Origin: Mucilaginibacter_A sp965201005
Lineage (GTDB): Bacteria; Bacteroidota; Bacteroidia; Sphingobacteriales; Sphingobacteriaceae
Direction of reading: 5' to 3'
NCBI RefSeq assembly: GCF_965201005.1
Contig: NZ_OZ241747.1
Coordinates: 3,100,001-3,164,000, forward strand
Length of the DNA stretch: 64,000 nucleotides
Position 1 is the first letter of the stretch. Every line of letters starts with the position of its first letter. This document shows, in pieces, positions 34,521-42,880 of the stretch. The notes below the pieces were generated by a model. That model worked only from the letters and a program-made list of their open reading frames with translations. It made no database searches and was not told the DNA's origin. Made by a program: the position numbers and the translations under genes.

Positions 34521-36368
34521 TTAGGCCGAATATCCTTTTAACAACTCGCGGTACTGGTTTAAAACAGTGGATTTGGAGATAAAACCGATAAACTTTTCAT
34601 CCTGCAAAACCGGCAAATTCCAGGTATTGGTATCATCAAACTTGCGGATCACGTTGCGCATATCTTCCGCAATTTCTACGGTGGCGGGCGGTGCTTTCAT
34701 TACGTGCTGCACATCCATTTCGCTGTACAATTCGTGGTTGAACATCACTGGGCGAATATCGTCCAAAGTGATGATCCCTACCAGTTCTTCCTTATTTTCG
34801 AGTACGCCGATGATGTTGCGGTGGCCTTTTTTGATCAGTTCCAGCAGTTCTTCAAAAGAAGCATTTACATCGATGGTCTGGATATCGGTTTCAATCAAAT
34901 CAGGCGCATGAAGCAGCGAAAGCAGGTTGCGGTCATGCTCGGTCGTAAAAATCTCACCATCATCTGCCAGTTGTTTTAAATCCGGGGAAATAGGTGAAAA
35001 ATACTTGGCAATTACAAAAGCGATCACCGAGACCAGCATCAGCGGGATAAACAAATCATAGCCGGAACTGGATTCGGCAATTAAAAAAATGGCGGTCAGC
35101 GGTGCGTACATCACGCCGCTCATTACACCGGCCATCCCCACCAGCAGCAAATTATTGACCGGTACATTCGGGAAACCCAGCTGCACATAAACCGAAGCAA
35201 TAAAAAAGCCCAGCGTACCGCCGCAAACTAATGAAGGCGCAAAGTTTCCGCCTGTACCGCCGCTATAAATGGTAATTGAAGTGGCAAACGCTTTGAACAC
35301 ACAAATACAGCCCAGAAACAACAGTACAAACCATTGATGATAAGCAAAATACTGCAAAAAGCTGGTAGAAACCACCGCCTCAACCCGGCCGCTTGCCAGA
35401 TTTTTGACAGACTGATAACCTTCGCCAAAAAGCGGCGGCAGCAAAATACAAAGCAGGGAGAGCATTAAACCACCCAGGATTGCTTTTTGAAGCCGGCTTC
35501 GTTGCAGATGCTTAAAGAAATGCTCTACCCACTGCGAAACGATTACAAAATAACGGGCATATAAACCGCAAATAATGCCTAAAATAATGTAGTAAGCAAT
35601 ATTGGTATAATCAAAAGCATGGCGCGCGCGAAACTGAAAAAGTATAGCTTCGTTCAAAATGATCTTGGAGAGCAAACTCCCGATCACAGCGGCCACTACC
35701 AGCGGTACGAAATCTGTAAAAACCACACCGGTAAGCAAGATTTCAAAAGCAAACATAATACCGGCTATCGGTGCATTAAAAGCTGACGCAATACCGGCCG
35801 AAGCACCGGCGGCCAGCAGCAAGGTACGTTCGCGGTAATCTAATTTATAAGTGCGCGCAAAGTTTGAACCAATGGCCGCACCGGTTACAGCAATCGGGCT
35901 TTCTAATCCGGCCGAACCGCCAAAACCTACCGTAAGCGCGCTTTGCACAATCTGCGAATACATTTTAGTGCCGGAAACTACGCTGGAATTCTGGGCAATT
36001 TCGTACAAAATAGCCGGTACACCTTTCCTTTTTTCGGTACTAAAAAAAACAATCGAACTTAACGTGGCCAGGAAAATACCCAGCACCGGCAAAACCAGGT
36101 AGTAAATAATCTGTACTTCAAAATGCACCTTATCATGCACCAGATATTCGATATAATGCACCAGCAGTTTGAGGAAAACGCCTGCCAGACCGGATGTTAA
36201 GCCAACCAAAATACCCGAGAGTAACAAAAACTGGCTCCGGGTTACGTTGTTGCGTATCCAGAGCAAAATTATTTCGTAGCTTTTGGCTTTAAGAATGCTG
36301 CTTTTTCTGAAACCTTTTAGCAGTTGAATGAATTGAGCATACTTCTTTTTCCGACTAAATTCTGTCAT
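34521..36368 (-). CDS. CLC-family chloride channel/transporter with CBS domains
   Basis: A 615-residue protein. The membrane part has the CLC signatures GSAGLESP (gating Glu156), the helix-N region GGTGGNFAPSLVCGG, and GMAGVMSGVMYAPLTA. Two CBS domains follow (about 490-610: DLIETDIQTIDVNASFEELL, MKAPPATVEIAEDM), which usually bind adenosine nucleotides and control gating. The gating Glu suggests H+/Cl- exchange rather than a pure channel. The first codons after ATG lie within a degenerate motif copy (36339-36366). Confidence 0.92.
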   Translation of the reverse strand: MTEFSRKKKYAQFIQLLKGFRKSSILKAKSYEIILLWIRNNVTRSQFLLLSGILVGLTSGLAGVFLKLLVHYIEYLVHDKVHFEVQIIYYLVLPVLGIFLATLSSIVFFSTEKRKGVPAILYEIAQNSSVVSGTKMYSQIVQSALTVGFGGSAGLESPIAVTGAAIGSNFARTYKLDYRERTLLLAAGASAGIASAFNAPIAGIMFAFEILLTGVVFTDFVPLVVAAVIGSLLSKIILNEAILFQFRARHAFDYTNIAYYIILGIICGLYARYFVIVSQWVEHFFKHLQRSRLQKAILGGLMLSLLCILLPPLFGEGYQSVKNLASGRVEAVVSTSFLQYFAYHQWFVLLFLGCICVFKAFATSITIYSGGTGGNFAPSLVCGGTLGFFIASVYVQLGFPNVPVNNLLLVGMAGVMSGVMYAPLTAIFLIAESSSGYDLFIPLMLVSVIAFVIAKYFSPISPDLKQLADDGEIFTTEHDRNLLSLLHAPDLIETDIQTIDVNASFEELLELIKKGHRNIIGVLENKEELVGIITLDDIRPVMFNHELYSEMDVQHVMKAPPATVEIAEDMRNVIRKFDDTNTWNLPVLQDEKFIGFISKSTVLNQYRELLKGYSA

Positions 36369-36524
36369 TCAATTAGTTTACGTTGGCAAATGGAGTTTGC
36401 ACCGAAGGAATTATCATTATTATTTTACAAAAGTAATAATTGTTGCAATCTTAAAAAATCTATTCAGAACCAACAGCTATAAAAACCCGGTTAAATATCA
36501 CCATATAATAGTTAAGCAGGGGAA

Positions 36525-36549
36525 ATACTGTTTTTATCCTACTTTTTTT
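36525..36549 (-). repeat. Dispersed motif, ACAGTAT variant
   Basis: ATACTGTTTTTATCCTACTT plus T-run in the divergent gap between the CLC gene and the small membrane protein gene. Confidence 0.75.
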
Positions 36550-36592
36550 TGCCGGGAACCATTCTTCGAAACAGAAATTATGAAAACATAAT

Positions 36593-36600
36593 TATATTTG
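36593..36600 (+). promoter_or_regulatory. Candidate Bacteroidota -7 box
   Basis: TATATTTG matches TAnnTTTG, 13 bp before the ATG of the gene at 36614. The -33 region only has TTCG at 36565, a weak match, so the leader would be very short and the call is tentative. Confidence 0.4.
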
Positions 36601-36613
36601 TGGCAGTTAAAAC

Positions 36614-36832
36614 ATGATTATGAAAATTTTAGGTCTTCTTATTGCGTTGGGTGGTATTGTGATACTGGGTTGTACTTTAGTTTTAACGCCTTCCCATTCT
36701 TATAATGCTGTTGATTCTACTAATGGTATCTCGGCTAATGCAGCAATATTTTTTGGGGGATTGATTGTTTTCGGTGCAGGTATTGTGATCTATGCCAATA
36801 ACATTGCTAAAAACCCTAATAATACGAAGTAA
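36614..36832 (+). CDS. Small two-helix membrane protein, unrecognised
   Basis: This 72-residue protein has helix 1 at about 4-24 (ILGLLIALGGIVILGCTLVL) and helix 2 at about 44-64 (AAIFFGGLIVFGAGIVIYAN), separated by a short polar loop. A cysteine in helix 1 might be a lipobox, but the context is not typical. Its own promoter-like box suggests a real gene. No function can be assigned. Confidence 0.6.
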   Translation: MIMKILGLLIALGGIVILGCTLVLTPSHSYNAVDSTNGISANAAIFFGGLIVFGAGIVIYANNIAKNPNNTK

Positions 36833-36918
36833 TATCTGGCCGAATAATCTTTTGGCCGATCATTCAAGTGCCCCAACAAATTTTATTAATTGAGATTGAT
36901 CTCAGCAATCAATCAAAA

Positions 36919-37680
36919 CTATTTTTTTCCGGTTGCCGCCCAAAATATTCCGGCATACAAATGATTTAGAAAAGCAGGTTCGCTAAAATTGGTTGGCAAA
37001 TGGCCCAAAGCGGTGTAAAACGCGCGGCCGCCATCGTAATTGTGGTACCAAGCCAGCGGATGCAACGCGCCCATTCCCTGCCCTTTTCCTCTGGCGCCCC
37101 AATCTGTTTTCGGGTTGTAGGTGGTTTCATCTACGCCTAAAATGTAATTTAAGCCGGTTGTTTTTTCCGGACCAAATTCATACCATTCTTCGGTCCATAA
37201 TTTACCGTTTGCAAAACCTTGTAAACCTGGAAACTTCGCATCCAAAACTTTCATTTTTGCCGTTTGCACAGTTGGATGAATATGGAACATGCGGCCAACC
37301 AGTTTGGTGTACCAATCCCAATCGTATTCTGTATCCGAAGCACTGTGGATGCCTACAAAACCTTTCCCGGATTGAATAAAACGCTCCATTACTTTTTGTT
37401 GTTTTTCGTCGAAAATATCACCCGTTGTATTCAAAAAAATCACCGCCTGAAACTGCTCCAGATATTTATCTGTAAAACCGTTCGGATCTTCCCACAAAAC
37501 CACATCAAAAAAATTGCGCACGCCCATTTGCTGCAAAGCCAGCACGCCGGCATGGATAGATTCGTGGTGCCAGCCGCGCGTAGTGGTAACCAGCAACACT
37601 TTAAACTGCTTTTGTGCATTGGCTGCCGTAAAACAGCATTGCAGGCTTATAAAAATCAAAAATATTTTGAGGTTTTTCAT
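36919..37680 (-). CDS. ThuA-domain protein, exported
   Basis: A 253-residue protein with a signal peptide (MKNLKIFLIFISLQCCFTAA NAQ region) and a ThuA/glutamine-amidotransferase-like fold: LVTTTRGWHHESIHAGVLAL, FVGIHSASDTEYDWDWYTKL, GHLPTNFSEPAFLNHLYAG. ThuA-like proteins act in trehalose or other sugar utilisation, often beside Gfo/Idh oxidoreductases and TIM-barrel isomerases. The latter is the next gene upstream (37732-38574), so the two probably work on the same sugar acid or ketosugar. Confidence 0.85.
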   Translation of the reverse strand: MKNLKIFLIFISLQCCFTAANAQKQFKVLLVTTTRGWHHESIHAGVLALQQMGVRNFFDVVLWEDPNGFTDKYLEQFQAVIFLNTTGDIFDEKQQKVMERFIQSGKGFVGIHSASDTEYDWDWYTKLVGRMFHIHPTVQTAKMKVLDAKFPGLQGFANGKLWTEEWYEFGPEKTTGLNYILGVDETTYNPKTDWGARGKGQGMGALHPLAWYHNYDGGRAFYTALGHLPTNFSEPAFLNHLYAGIFWAATGKK

Positions 37681-37702
37681 CAGGATCAGGTTTAGGTTGA
37701 TG

Positions 37703-37729
37703 AATTTATGCCGATAAAAACAGCATCGG
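37703..37729 (+). repeat. Dispersed motif, ACAGCAT variant
   Basis: AATTTATGCCGATAAAAACA followed by GCATCGG in the 51-bp gap between two same-strand genes. Confidence 0.85.
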
Positions 37730-37731
37730 TT

Positions 37732-38574
37732 TTACAGTTTTTTCAGAAAATCAAAATCATACTGCATGGCTTGCAAGGCCGGGACCGTATATTCTTCCTG
37801 CTCTACAAAGTAATTTTTCATGCCGGCTGCTTTGGCCTGGGCAAGCAATGCTTTCAAATCAATATCTCCTTTGCCAAACTCGGTGCTGTGCCTGGCCGTT
37901 TTGCTCATGTCTTTTAAATGCCACAGCGGGAAACGGCCCGGATATTTCTTAAAATACACCGCCGGATCACTTCCCGCCAAAATCAGCCAGCCCAGATCCA
38001 TCTCAAATTTCACTTTTGCCGGGTCGGTTTCGTTCAGCAAAACATCGTACAAAACCTGTCCATTTTCTTTTTCAAATTCTGATTCGTGGTTGTGATAACC
38101 AAAAACCAGGTTGGATTTGGCCGCAATTTCTGCAGATTTATTAAAAACTGCTGCCGCCCGTTTGTAATTGCTTACCGTTTGGCCTTCGCTCGGCATTACC
38201 GAGCAGATCAGATAAGTCTGACCGGATTCTGCAGCTTCGTCCACTGTTTTCTGCCAGTTTTTTGGGTCGATGTGTACATGTCCGCTCAGTAATTTCATCC
38301 CCAAATCCGAAGCAATTTTTTTAAATTCTTTTGGCTGTAAACCATAATAACTGCCTTTTTCGCTTCCGGCAGATTCCAGGTTTTTAAACCCAATGGCCGC
38401 CAGTTTTTTCAGCGTTCCGGGCGCGTCGGCCAGCATATCGTTACGAACAGAATAGAGTTGGATGCCCACATTTTGTACCGGCGCGGCAGTTAAAAAACCA
38501 GGCATAAAAGCAGCACCGGCGGTTAGCGCAGCGGCATTTCTGATAAAATCTTTTCTGGTTTGCAGCTTCATCAT
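37732..38574 (-). CDS. Sugar phosphate isomerase/epimerase-like TIM-barrel protein
   Basis: This 280-residue protein has an N-terminal export signal (RKDFIRNAAALTAGAAFMPG). The AP-endonuclease-2-type TIM barrel reads VGIQLYSVRNDMLADAPGTL, HVHIDPKNWQK, FGYHNHESEFEKENG, VKFEMDLGWLILAG, WHLKDMSKTARHSTEFGKGD and NYFVEQEE, with metal-ligand Glu, Asp, His and Glu at the usual strand ends. It would isomerise or epimerise a ketose in the periplasm. The second codon is also Met; either start is possible. Confidence 0.88.
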   Translation of the reverse strand: MMKLQTRKDFIRNAAALTAGAAFMPGFLTAAPVQNVGIQLYSVRNDMLADAPGTLKKLAAIGFKNLESAGSEKGSYYGLQPKEFKKIASDLGMKLLSGHVHIDPKNWQKTVDEAAESGQTYLICSVMPSEGQTVSNYKRAAAVFNKSAEIAAKSNLVFGYHNHESEFEKENGQVLYDVLLNETDPAKVKFEMDLGWLILAGSDPAVYFKKYPGRFPLWHLKDMSKTARHSTEFGKGDIDLKALLAQAKAAGMKNYFVEQEEYTVPALQAMQYDFDFLKKL

Positions 38575-38593
38575 CGTTTAATTGGTAGGCTAA

Positions 38594-38625
38594 GATGCTG
38601 TTTTTATGCCGATAAAAACAGCATC
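38594..38625. terminator. Perfect hairpin of inverted dispersed motifs
   Basis: GATGCTGTTTTTAT, loop GCCG, ATAAAAACAGCATC: a 14-bp perfect stem. It lies 17 bp beyond the 3' end of the CYTH gene (minus strand) and 20 bp upstream of the TIM-barrel gene start. Confidence 0.8.
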
Positions 38626-38642
38626 GGCCTTTTTATTTTGCA

Positions 38643-39116
38643 TTAATTTTTCCAGGATTTATACGGATGCAAAACCAGGTTAGAATTGTAATAACGGGCA
38701 TCATCGCTGATTTCCTGCAATAAAAAACCCGGTTTTTCAAAAGTGTCGTTTTCGTTTTCCAGTTCGATTTCGGCCACCAGCAAACCTTCGTTTTCGCCCG
38801 AAAAAACATCAATTTCCCAAACTTTTCCGCCCAGCGGAACGCGGTATCGTGTTTTTTCAATCCCTTTCAAACCAAAACTTTCCAGCAGTTCCAGGGCATC
38901 TTCCTGCGGGATTTCGTACTCAAATTCCTTCCGCGTAAAACCTTTTGTTGCACCTTTTATGGTGATAAATGCCTGATTTCCAGCCGTCCGGATTCTCACC
39001 GTTTTATCTTTTTCGTTTACCAGATAACCCTGGCGATAAGGCTTTCCTTCCGGTTTTTCAAATTTTTCCCATTGCTGCGGATCAACCAAAAACTTTCTTT
39101 CTGTTTCTACACCCAT
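38643..39116 (-). CDS. CYTH-domain protein (triphosphate tunnel metalloenzyme)
   Basis: This 157-residue protein opens MGVETERKFLV, the ExExK signature (Glu4, Glu6, Lys8), followed by YRQGYLVNEKDKTVRIRTAG, FITIKGATKG and WEIDVFSGENEGLLVAEIEL, the eight-strand tunnel lined with Arg/Lys/Glu. Bacterial members are tripolyphosphatases or adenylate-cyclase-like. This short single-domain form is most likely a tripolyphosphatase. It is cytoplasmic. Confidence 0.92.
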   Translation of the reverse strand: MGVETERKFLVDPQQWEKFEKPEGKPYRQGYLVNEKDKTVRIRTAGNQAFITIKGATKGFTRKEFEYEIPQEDALELLESFGLKGIEKTRYRVPLGGKVWEIDVFSGENEGLLVAEIELENENDTFEKPGFLLQEISDDARYYNSNLVLHPYKSWKN

Positions 39117-39167
39117 TTTGCCGGTTTATTTGCGATGAACAAACCAAAAGCCGGTTTTGATTTGATG

Positions 39168-39192
39168 AAATTATACCGATAAAAGAAGCATT
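39168..39192 (+). repeat. Dispersed motif, GAAGCAT variant
   Basis: AAATTATACCGATAAAAGAA followed by GCATT, in the divergent gap (39117-39277) between the CYTH gene and the GntP gene. Confidence 0.85.
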
Positions 39193-39277
39193 GCGGCAAA
39201 TCCAAACAAACAACCTGCAAAAATAAGTTTTTGAAATCCCGGCAGATCGTTTTACCTTCCGCCAACCTTTTCGCCTC

Positions 39278-40591
39278 ATGGTTTTCTTCATCCTATTCCT
39301 CAGCATTGCCGGCCTGATCGTGCTCATCAGCATCGCAAAAGTGCATCCGTTCCTGGCTTTTTTGCTGATCTCGATTTTTGCCGGGATTTCCCTCGGCCTG
39401 CCTTTAAATAAAATCGCCGCCTCGATGGAAAAAGGCATCGGCGATATTTTGTCTTCTCTCGTAATCCTGATTACATTGGGCGCGATGTTTGGCAAACTGG
39501 TGGCCGTAAGCGGTGCAGCGCAGCGCATTGCCACAATTATTGTAAACGCGGCCGGACAAAAAAACATTCCCTGGGCCATGATGACGATCGGATTCATCAT
39601 CGGTATCCCGCTTTTTTACGGTATCGGTTTTGTGCTGATGGTGCCGCTGATCTTCTCGGTGGTTTACAAATATAAATTGCCCGCAGTGGCCGTTGGTTTG
39701 CCCATGCTGGCCGCGCTTTCGGTTACGCACGGTTTTTTGCCGCCGCACCCTTCGCCCTCCGCGCTGGTTACGCAGTTTCATGCCAATATGGGTTTAACAC
39801 TGCTGTATGGCGTTGCACTGGCGGTCCCGTCAATCATTATAGCCGGGCCGGTTTTTTCTTCAACTTTAAAAAAAATCCCTTCCAGTCCGCTTAAGTCTTT
39901 TGTGGCCGAAGAACTGCCCGAAAGCCAGCTGCCCGGCACGTTCAACGCTTTTTTTACCGCTGTTTTACCGGTTTTATTGCTGATCGGAACCACCGTTGCC
40001 ACGCTGTTTTTACCGCAGCAATCTCCGTTTCATCCTTTGGTCAGCTTTTTGGCTGCACCTTCTGTTGTACTGATCATCGCCCTAAGTTACGCTACGTTTT
40101 CGCTGGGTATTTTTCAGCATAATAGCATGACCAAAGTGATGGGTTTTTACACGGATGCCGTAAAAGATATTGCTTCTATCCTGCTTATTATTGCCGGTTC
40201 GGGCGCGCTGAAACAGGTTTTAACGGATACGGGCATCAACAACCAATTTGCCGCCGTTTTGCAAAACCTGCACATCCAGCCGCTTATTTTAGGCTGGATT
40301 ATTGCCGCCACCATTCGCGCTTGCATTGGTTCGGCCACAATTGCAGGCTTAACCACGGTTGGTTTTATTTTGCCGATCATGCTTAGTTCGCACACCAACC
40401 CCAACCTGATGGTGCTTTCTGTTGGTGCAGGAAGTCTGGCTTTTTCGCACGTTAACGATTCCGGTTTCTGGCTTTTTAAAGAATATTTTAACCTCAGCAT
40501 CAAAAACACTTTTTTGTCCTGGTCGCTCATGGAAATTATTGTTTCCGTGGTTGGCTTAATGGGCGTAATCATTTTAAACAGCATTTTATAA
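39278..40591 (+). CDS. GntP-family H+ symporter
   Basis: This 437-residue permease has about 12 membrane helices. Family segments include HPFLAFLLISIFAGISLGLP, ASMEKGIGDILSSLVILITL, MTIGFIIGIPLFYGIGFVLM, and LPPHPSPSALVTQFHANMG near the substrate path. GntP proteins import gluconate, idonate or D-serine with protons. The downstream RidA, D-threonine aldolase and dipeptidase genes favour a D-hydroxy-amino acid as cargo, by context only. The next gene starts 13 bp after the stop. Confidence 0.88.
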   Translation: MVFFILFLSIAGLIVLISIAKVHPFLAFLLISIFAGISLGLPLNKIAASMEKGIGDILSSLVILITLGAMFGKLVAVSGAAQRIATIIVNAAGQKNIPWAMMTIGFIIGIPLFYGIGFVLMVPLIFSVVYKYKLPAVAVGLPMLAALSVTHGFLPPHPSPSALVTQFHANMGLTLLYGVALAVPSIIIAGPVFSSTLKKIPSSPLKSFVAEELPESQLPGTFNAFFTAVLPVLLLIGTTVATLFLPQQSPFHPLVSFLAAPSVVLIIALSYATFSLGIFQHNSMTKVMGFYTDAVKDIASILLIIAGSGALKQVLTDTGINNQFAAVLQNLHIQPLILGWIIAATIRACIGSATIAGLTTVGFILPIMLSSHTNPNLMVLSVGAGSLAFSHVNDSGFWLFKEYFNLSIKNTFLSWSLMEIIVSVVGLMGVIILNSIL

Positions 40592-40608
40592 CGATAAAAA
40601 CAGCATGG
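40583..40608 (+). repeat. Dispersed motif spanning a start codon
   Basis: TTTTATAACGATAAAAACAG followed by CATGG. The motif covers the GntP stop codon and ends in the ATG of the RidA gene (40605). Confidence 0.85.
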
Positions 40609-41075
40609 AAAATTTAACTGCCGACGAGCGTTTTGCACCTCTCAACTTAACTTTGCCACCGGCACCAAAACCTCTGGGCGTGTACAAACCTTTTTTAATC
40701 GATGGAAAATATTTATATCTCTCCGGCCATGGCCCGGTTCGGGAAGATAAAAGTCTGATCATTGGCCGCATCGGAGACACGATCAGCATGGAAGATGGCA
40801 AACTGGCCGCTCGGCAGGTTGGTTTAACGATGCTTTCAACCATTAAAACAAATTTAGGAAGTTTGGATAAAGTTAAGCGCGTTATCAAGGTTTTGGGCAT
40901 GGTCAACTGTACGCCGGATTTTGAAAAACATCCGTACATTATCAACGGCTGCAGCGAACTTTTTGCGCAGGTTTGGGGCGATGAAAACGGCATCGGCACA
41001 CGCAGCGCAGTAGGTTTTGGTTCGCTTCCAGATAACATTCCGGTGGAAATTGAAGCGCTGATGGAATTATGGTGA
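40605..41075 (+). CDS. RidA/YjgF-family protein, long form
   Basis: A 156-residue YjgF-fold protein: YLSGHGPVREDKSLIIGRIG, TMLSTIKTNLGSLDKVKRVI, and the active-site loop GTRSAVGFGSLPDNIPVEIE with the conserved Arg. It is about 28 residues longer than RidA at the N-terminus, a form often annotated as a RidA-like enamine/imine deaminase. It would clear reactive imines made by PLP enzymes such as the downstream aldolase-type enzyme. Its start codon lies within a copy of the dispersed motif. Confidence 0.88.
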   Translation: MENLTADERFAPLNLTLPPAPKPLGVYKPFLIDGKYLYLSGHGPVREDKSLIIGRIGDTISMEDGKLAARQVGLTMLSTIKTNLGSLDKVKRVIKVLGMVNCTPDFEKHPYIINGCSELFAQVWGDENGIGTRSAVGFGSLPDNIPVEIEALMELW

Positions 41076-41090
41076 TTCTGAATATTGATG

Positions 41091-41115
41091 ATTTTTACCT
41101 GATAAAAACAGTATC
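41091..41115 (+). repeat. Dispersed motif, ACAGTAT variant
   Basis: TTTTTACCTGATAAAAACAG followed by TATC, between the RidA gene and the antitoxin gene. Confidence 0.85.
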
Positions 41116-41147
41116 AGCCAGCAACAATATTTTATTAAATTTGAGAT

Positions 41148-41357
41148 ATGGAAAAGCTCATCATCAACGTACCAGAAGAAAAAAGTCAATTGGTAAAGCA
41201 ATTGTTAAAAGAATTAGGCGTAACCATCGAACAGGAAAAAATGGACATGGAAGCTTATCGAAAAGATTTAGCTCAAGTTTCAACCTGGAGTGAGGAAGAA
41301 GTGAAAATCTTTGAAGAAACAATCGAGCATTTAAACAAGACTGAGCTACAAGAATGA
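41148..41357 (+). CDS. Antitoxin partner of the PIN toxin
   Basis: A 69-residue acidic protein (MEKLIINVPEEKSQLVKQLL, then VSTWSEEEVKIFEETIEHLN) that overlaps the PIN gene start as ATGA. The N-terminal strand IINVPEEK fits a dimerising antitoxin; the acidic C-terminal helix would wrap the toxin. Inserted with its toxin in the middle of the GntP-RidA-aldolase-dipeptidase operon, same strand. Confidence 0.78.
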   Translation: MEKLIINVPEEKSQLVKQLLKELGVTIEQEKMDMEAYRKDLAQVSTWSEEEVKIFEETIEHLNKTELQE

Positions 41358-41725
41358 TAATTGATACCAGTATCATTATTCAATATATAAGAACTAAAAA
41401 TAAGTCTGCAACGATATTATATAATATTCCAAATCAAGAGAAATTATTTATTTCTACGGTTTCTTTGTATGAGCTATACATAGGTGCAAACTCAATAGAC
41501 AAAAAGCTTGACATACAATTAGTTACGCGTAATTTAGTTGTTCTTCCATTTACTTATCCGGCTTCACTTAAAGCAGCTGAAATTTATCTTCAGCTAAAAG
41601 CCAAAAACCAACTCATTGAATTTAGAGATATTTTTATTGCAGCTACTTGCATCACACATAATTTGCCCATCTCAACTTTAAACAAAAAGCATTTTGAGCG
41701 GATTGAAGGATTAAAAGTTGCTTAG
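41354..41725 (+). CDS. PIN-domain toxin, VapC-like
   Basis: This 123-residue protein has active-site acids in MIIDTSIIIQYI (Asp), SLYELYIG (Glu) and EFRDIFIAATCITHN (Asp), then ISTLNKKHFERIEGL. That C-terminal stretch is almost the same as in the toxin at 9382-9771. It is an RNase toxin by family. It starts 4 bp inside the antitoxin gene. Its base use is more AT-rich than the flanking operon genes, which supports late insertion. Confidence 0.88.
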   Translation: MIIDTSIIIQYIRTKNKSATILYNIPNQEKLFISTVSLYELYIGANSIDKKLDIQLVTRNLVVLPFTYPASLKAAEIYLQLKAKNQLIEFRDIFIAATCITHNLPISTLNKKHFERIEGLKVA

Positions 41726-41735
41726 ACAAAAGATG

Positions 41736-41760
41736 ATTTTATACCGATAAAAACAGCATG
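41736..41760 (+). repeat. Dispersed motif ending in a start codon
   Basis: ATTTTATACCGATAAAAACA followed by GCATG; the ATG at 41758 starts the D-threonine-aldolase-like gene. Confidence 0.85.
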
Positions 41761-42870
41761 TCCGAATCTTCCTGGTACCAAATCAGCCACACCGAAAACC
41801 TGCAAACGCCCGCATTGGCAATCTACCCAAACCGCGTTCGGCAAAACATTGATTTATTGATTAGCAAAATCGACCATGTCAGCCGTTTGCGGCCGCACAT
41901 CAAAACCTGCAAAGCCATTGAGCCTGTTTTGATGATGCTTTCTGCCGGAATCCGTAAGTTTAAATGTGCCACAATTGCCGAAGCGGAAATGCTGGGCATG
42001 GCGAAAGTGCCGGACGTTTTATTGGCATATCAGCCGGTTGGTGCCAATGTGGAACGGTTTTTAAACTTGATGCAAAAGTTTCCCGAAACCAGTTTTTCCT
42101 GTTTGGCGGACAATCAATTTTCCGCAGAAAAACTGAACGAAGCGGCGCGGCAAAGTTCAACCCAAATCAAGGTTTATGTTGATCTGAACGTTGGCATGGA
42201 CCGCACTGGCATCGACCCAAAACACGCCGCCGCATTTTACGGTTTTTGTGCCATAAAAGAAGCATTGATCCCGGTTGGTTTGCACGCTTACGATGGCCAC
42301 ATCCATGAACCGGACGTTGAAATCCGCAGAAAAGAATGGCATACTGTTTTTATGCAGGTAAAAACAGTATCGGCAGAAATTATGGAAAAAGGTTTTGACA
42401 AGCCCAAAATTATCGCCGGAGGAACGCCAACTTTCCCGTTTTATGCTGAAGAAACTGATGTAGAATGCAGCCCGGGGACGTTTGTTTACTGGGACGATGG
42501 CTATCAGTCCCACTTCGCCGAACAGCCTTTTTTGCCGGCCGCTTTGGTGGTTTGCCGGGTGATTTCGCTGCCGGACGAAACAAAAATTTGCCTGGATCTT
42601 GGTCACAAATCCATCTCCGCAGAAAACGGCCTGCAGCAACGTGTCCGTTTTTTGAACGCGCCGGAATTGAAACTTATTTCCCAAAGCGAAGAACATTTGG
42701 TGGCCGAAGCAGGTGAAAACCATCGATATCAAATCGGCGATGTTTTGTACGGCCTGCCTTACCACATTTGCCCAACGGTCGCGCTGCATCAGTTTGGCGT
42801 AACGATCGAAAACCATGAAATAACCGGAAGCTGGGAAACTTTGGCCCGGAACCGAAAAATTACCTTATAA
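41758..42870 (+). CDS. D-threonine aldolase-like PLP enzyme
   Basis: A 370-residue fold-type III PLP enzyme with an alanine-racemase-like barrel. The PLP Lys is in RLRPHIKTCK (Lys49); VYVDLNVGMDRTGI and GLHAYDGHIHEP line the barrel. The C-terminal metal site is in PYHICPTVALHQ (His336, Cys338), as in D-threonine aldolase/D-serine dehydratase. It would cleave or dehydrate a D-beta-hydroxy-amino acid; glycine plus an aldehyde, or a 2-oxo acid plus ammonia, are the likely products. The start codon ends a motif copy, and an inverted motif pair lies inside the gene at 42341-42370. Confidence 0.88.
   Translation: MSESSWYQISHTENLQTPALAIYPNRVRQNIDLLISKIDHVSRLRPHIKTCKAIEPVLMMLSAGIRKFKCATIAEAEMLGMAKVPDVLLAYQPVGANVERFLNLMQKFPETSFSCLADNQFSAEKLNEAARQSSTQIKVYVDLNVGMDRTGIDPKHAAAFYGFCAIKEALIPVGLHAYDGHIHEPDVEIRRKEWHTVFMQVKTVSAEIMEKGFDKPKIIAGGTPTFPFYAEETDVECSPGTFVYWDDGYQSHFAEQPFLPAALVVCRVISLPDETKICLDLGHKSISAENGLQQRVRFLNAPELKLISQSEEHLVAEAGENHRYQIGDVLYGLPYHICPTVALHQFGVTIENHEITGSWETLARNRKITL
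42341..42370. repeat. Perfect inverted motif pair inside a coding sequence
   Basis: ATACTGTTTTTA, TGCAGG, TAAAAACAGTAT: a 12-bp perfect stem read in frame as HTVFMQVKTVSA in the aldolase gene. It has the same geometry as the intergenic terminator-like pairs. Confidence 0.85.
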
Positions 42871-42880
42871 AAACAGCATG
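42857..42880 (+). repeat. Dispersed motif ending in a start codon
   Basis: AAATTACCTTATAAAAACAG followed by CATG. It spans the aldolase stop (TAA at 42868-42870) and ends in the ATG (42878) of the dipeptidase gene. Confidence 0.8.
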
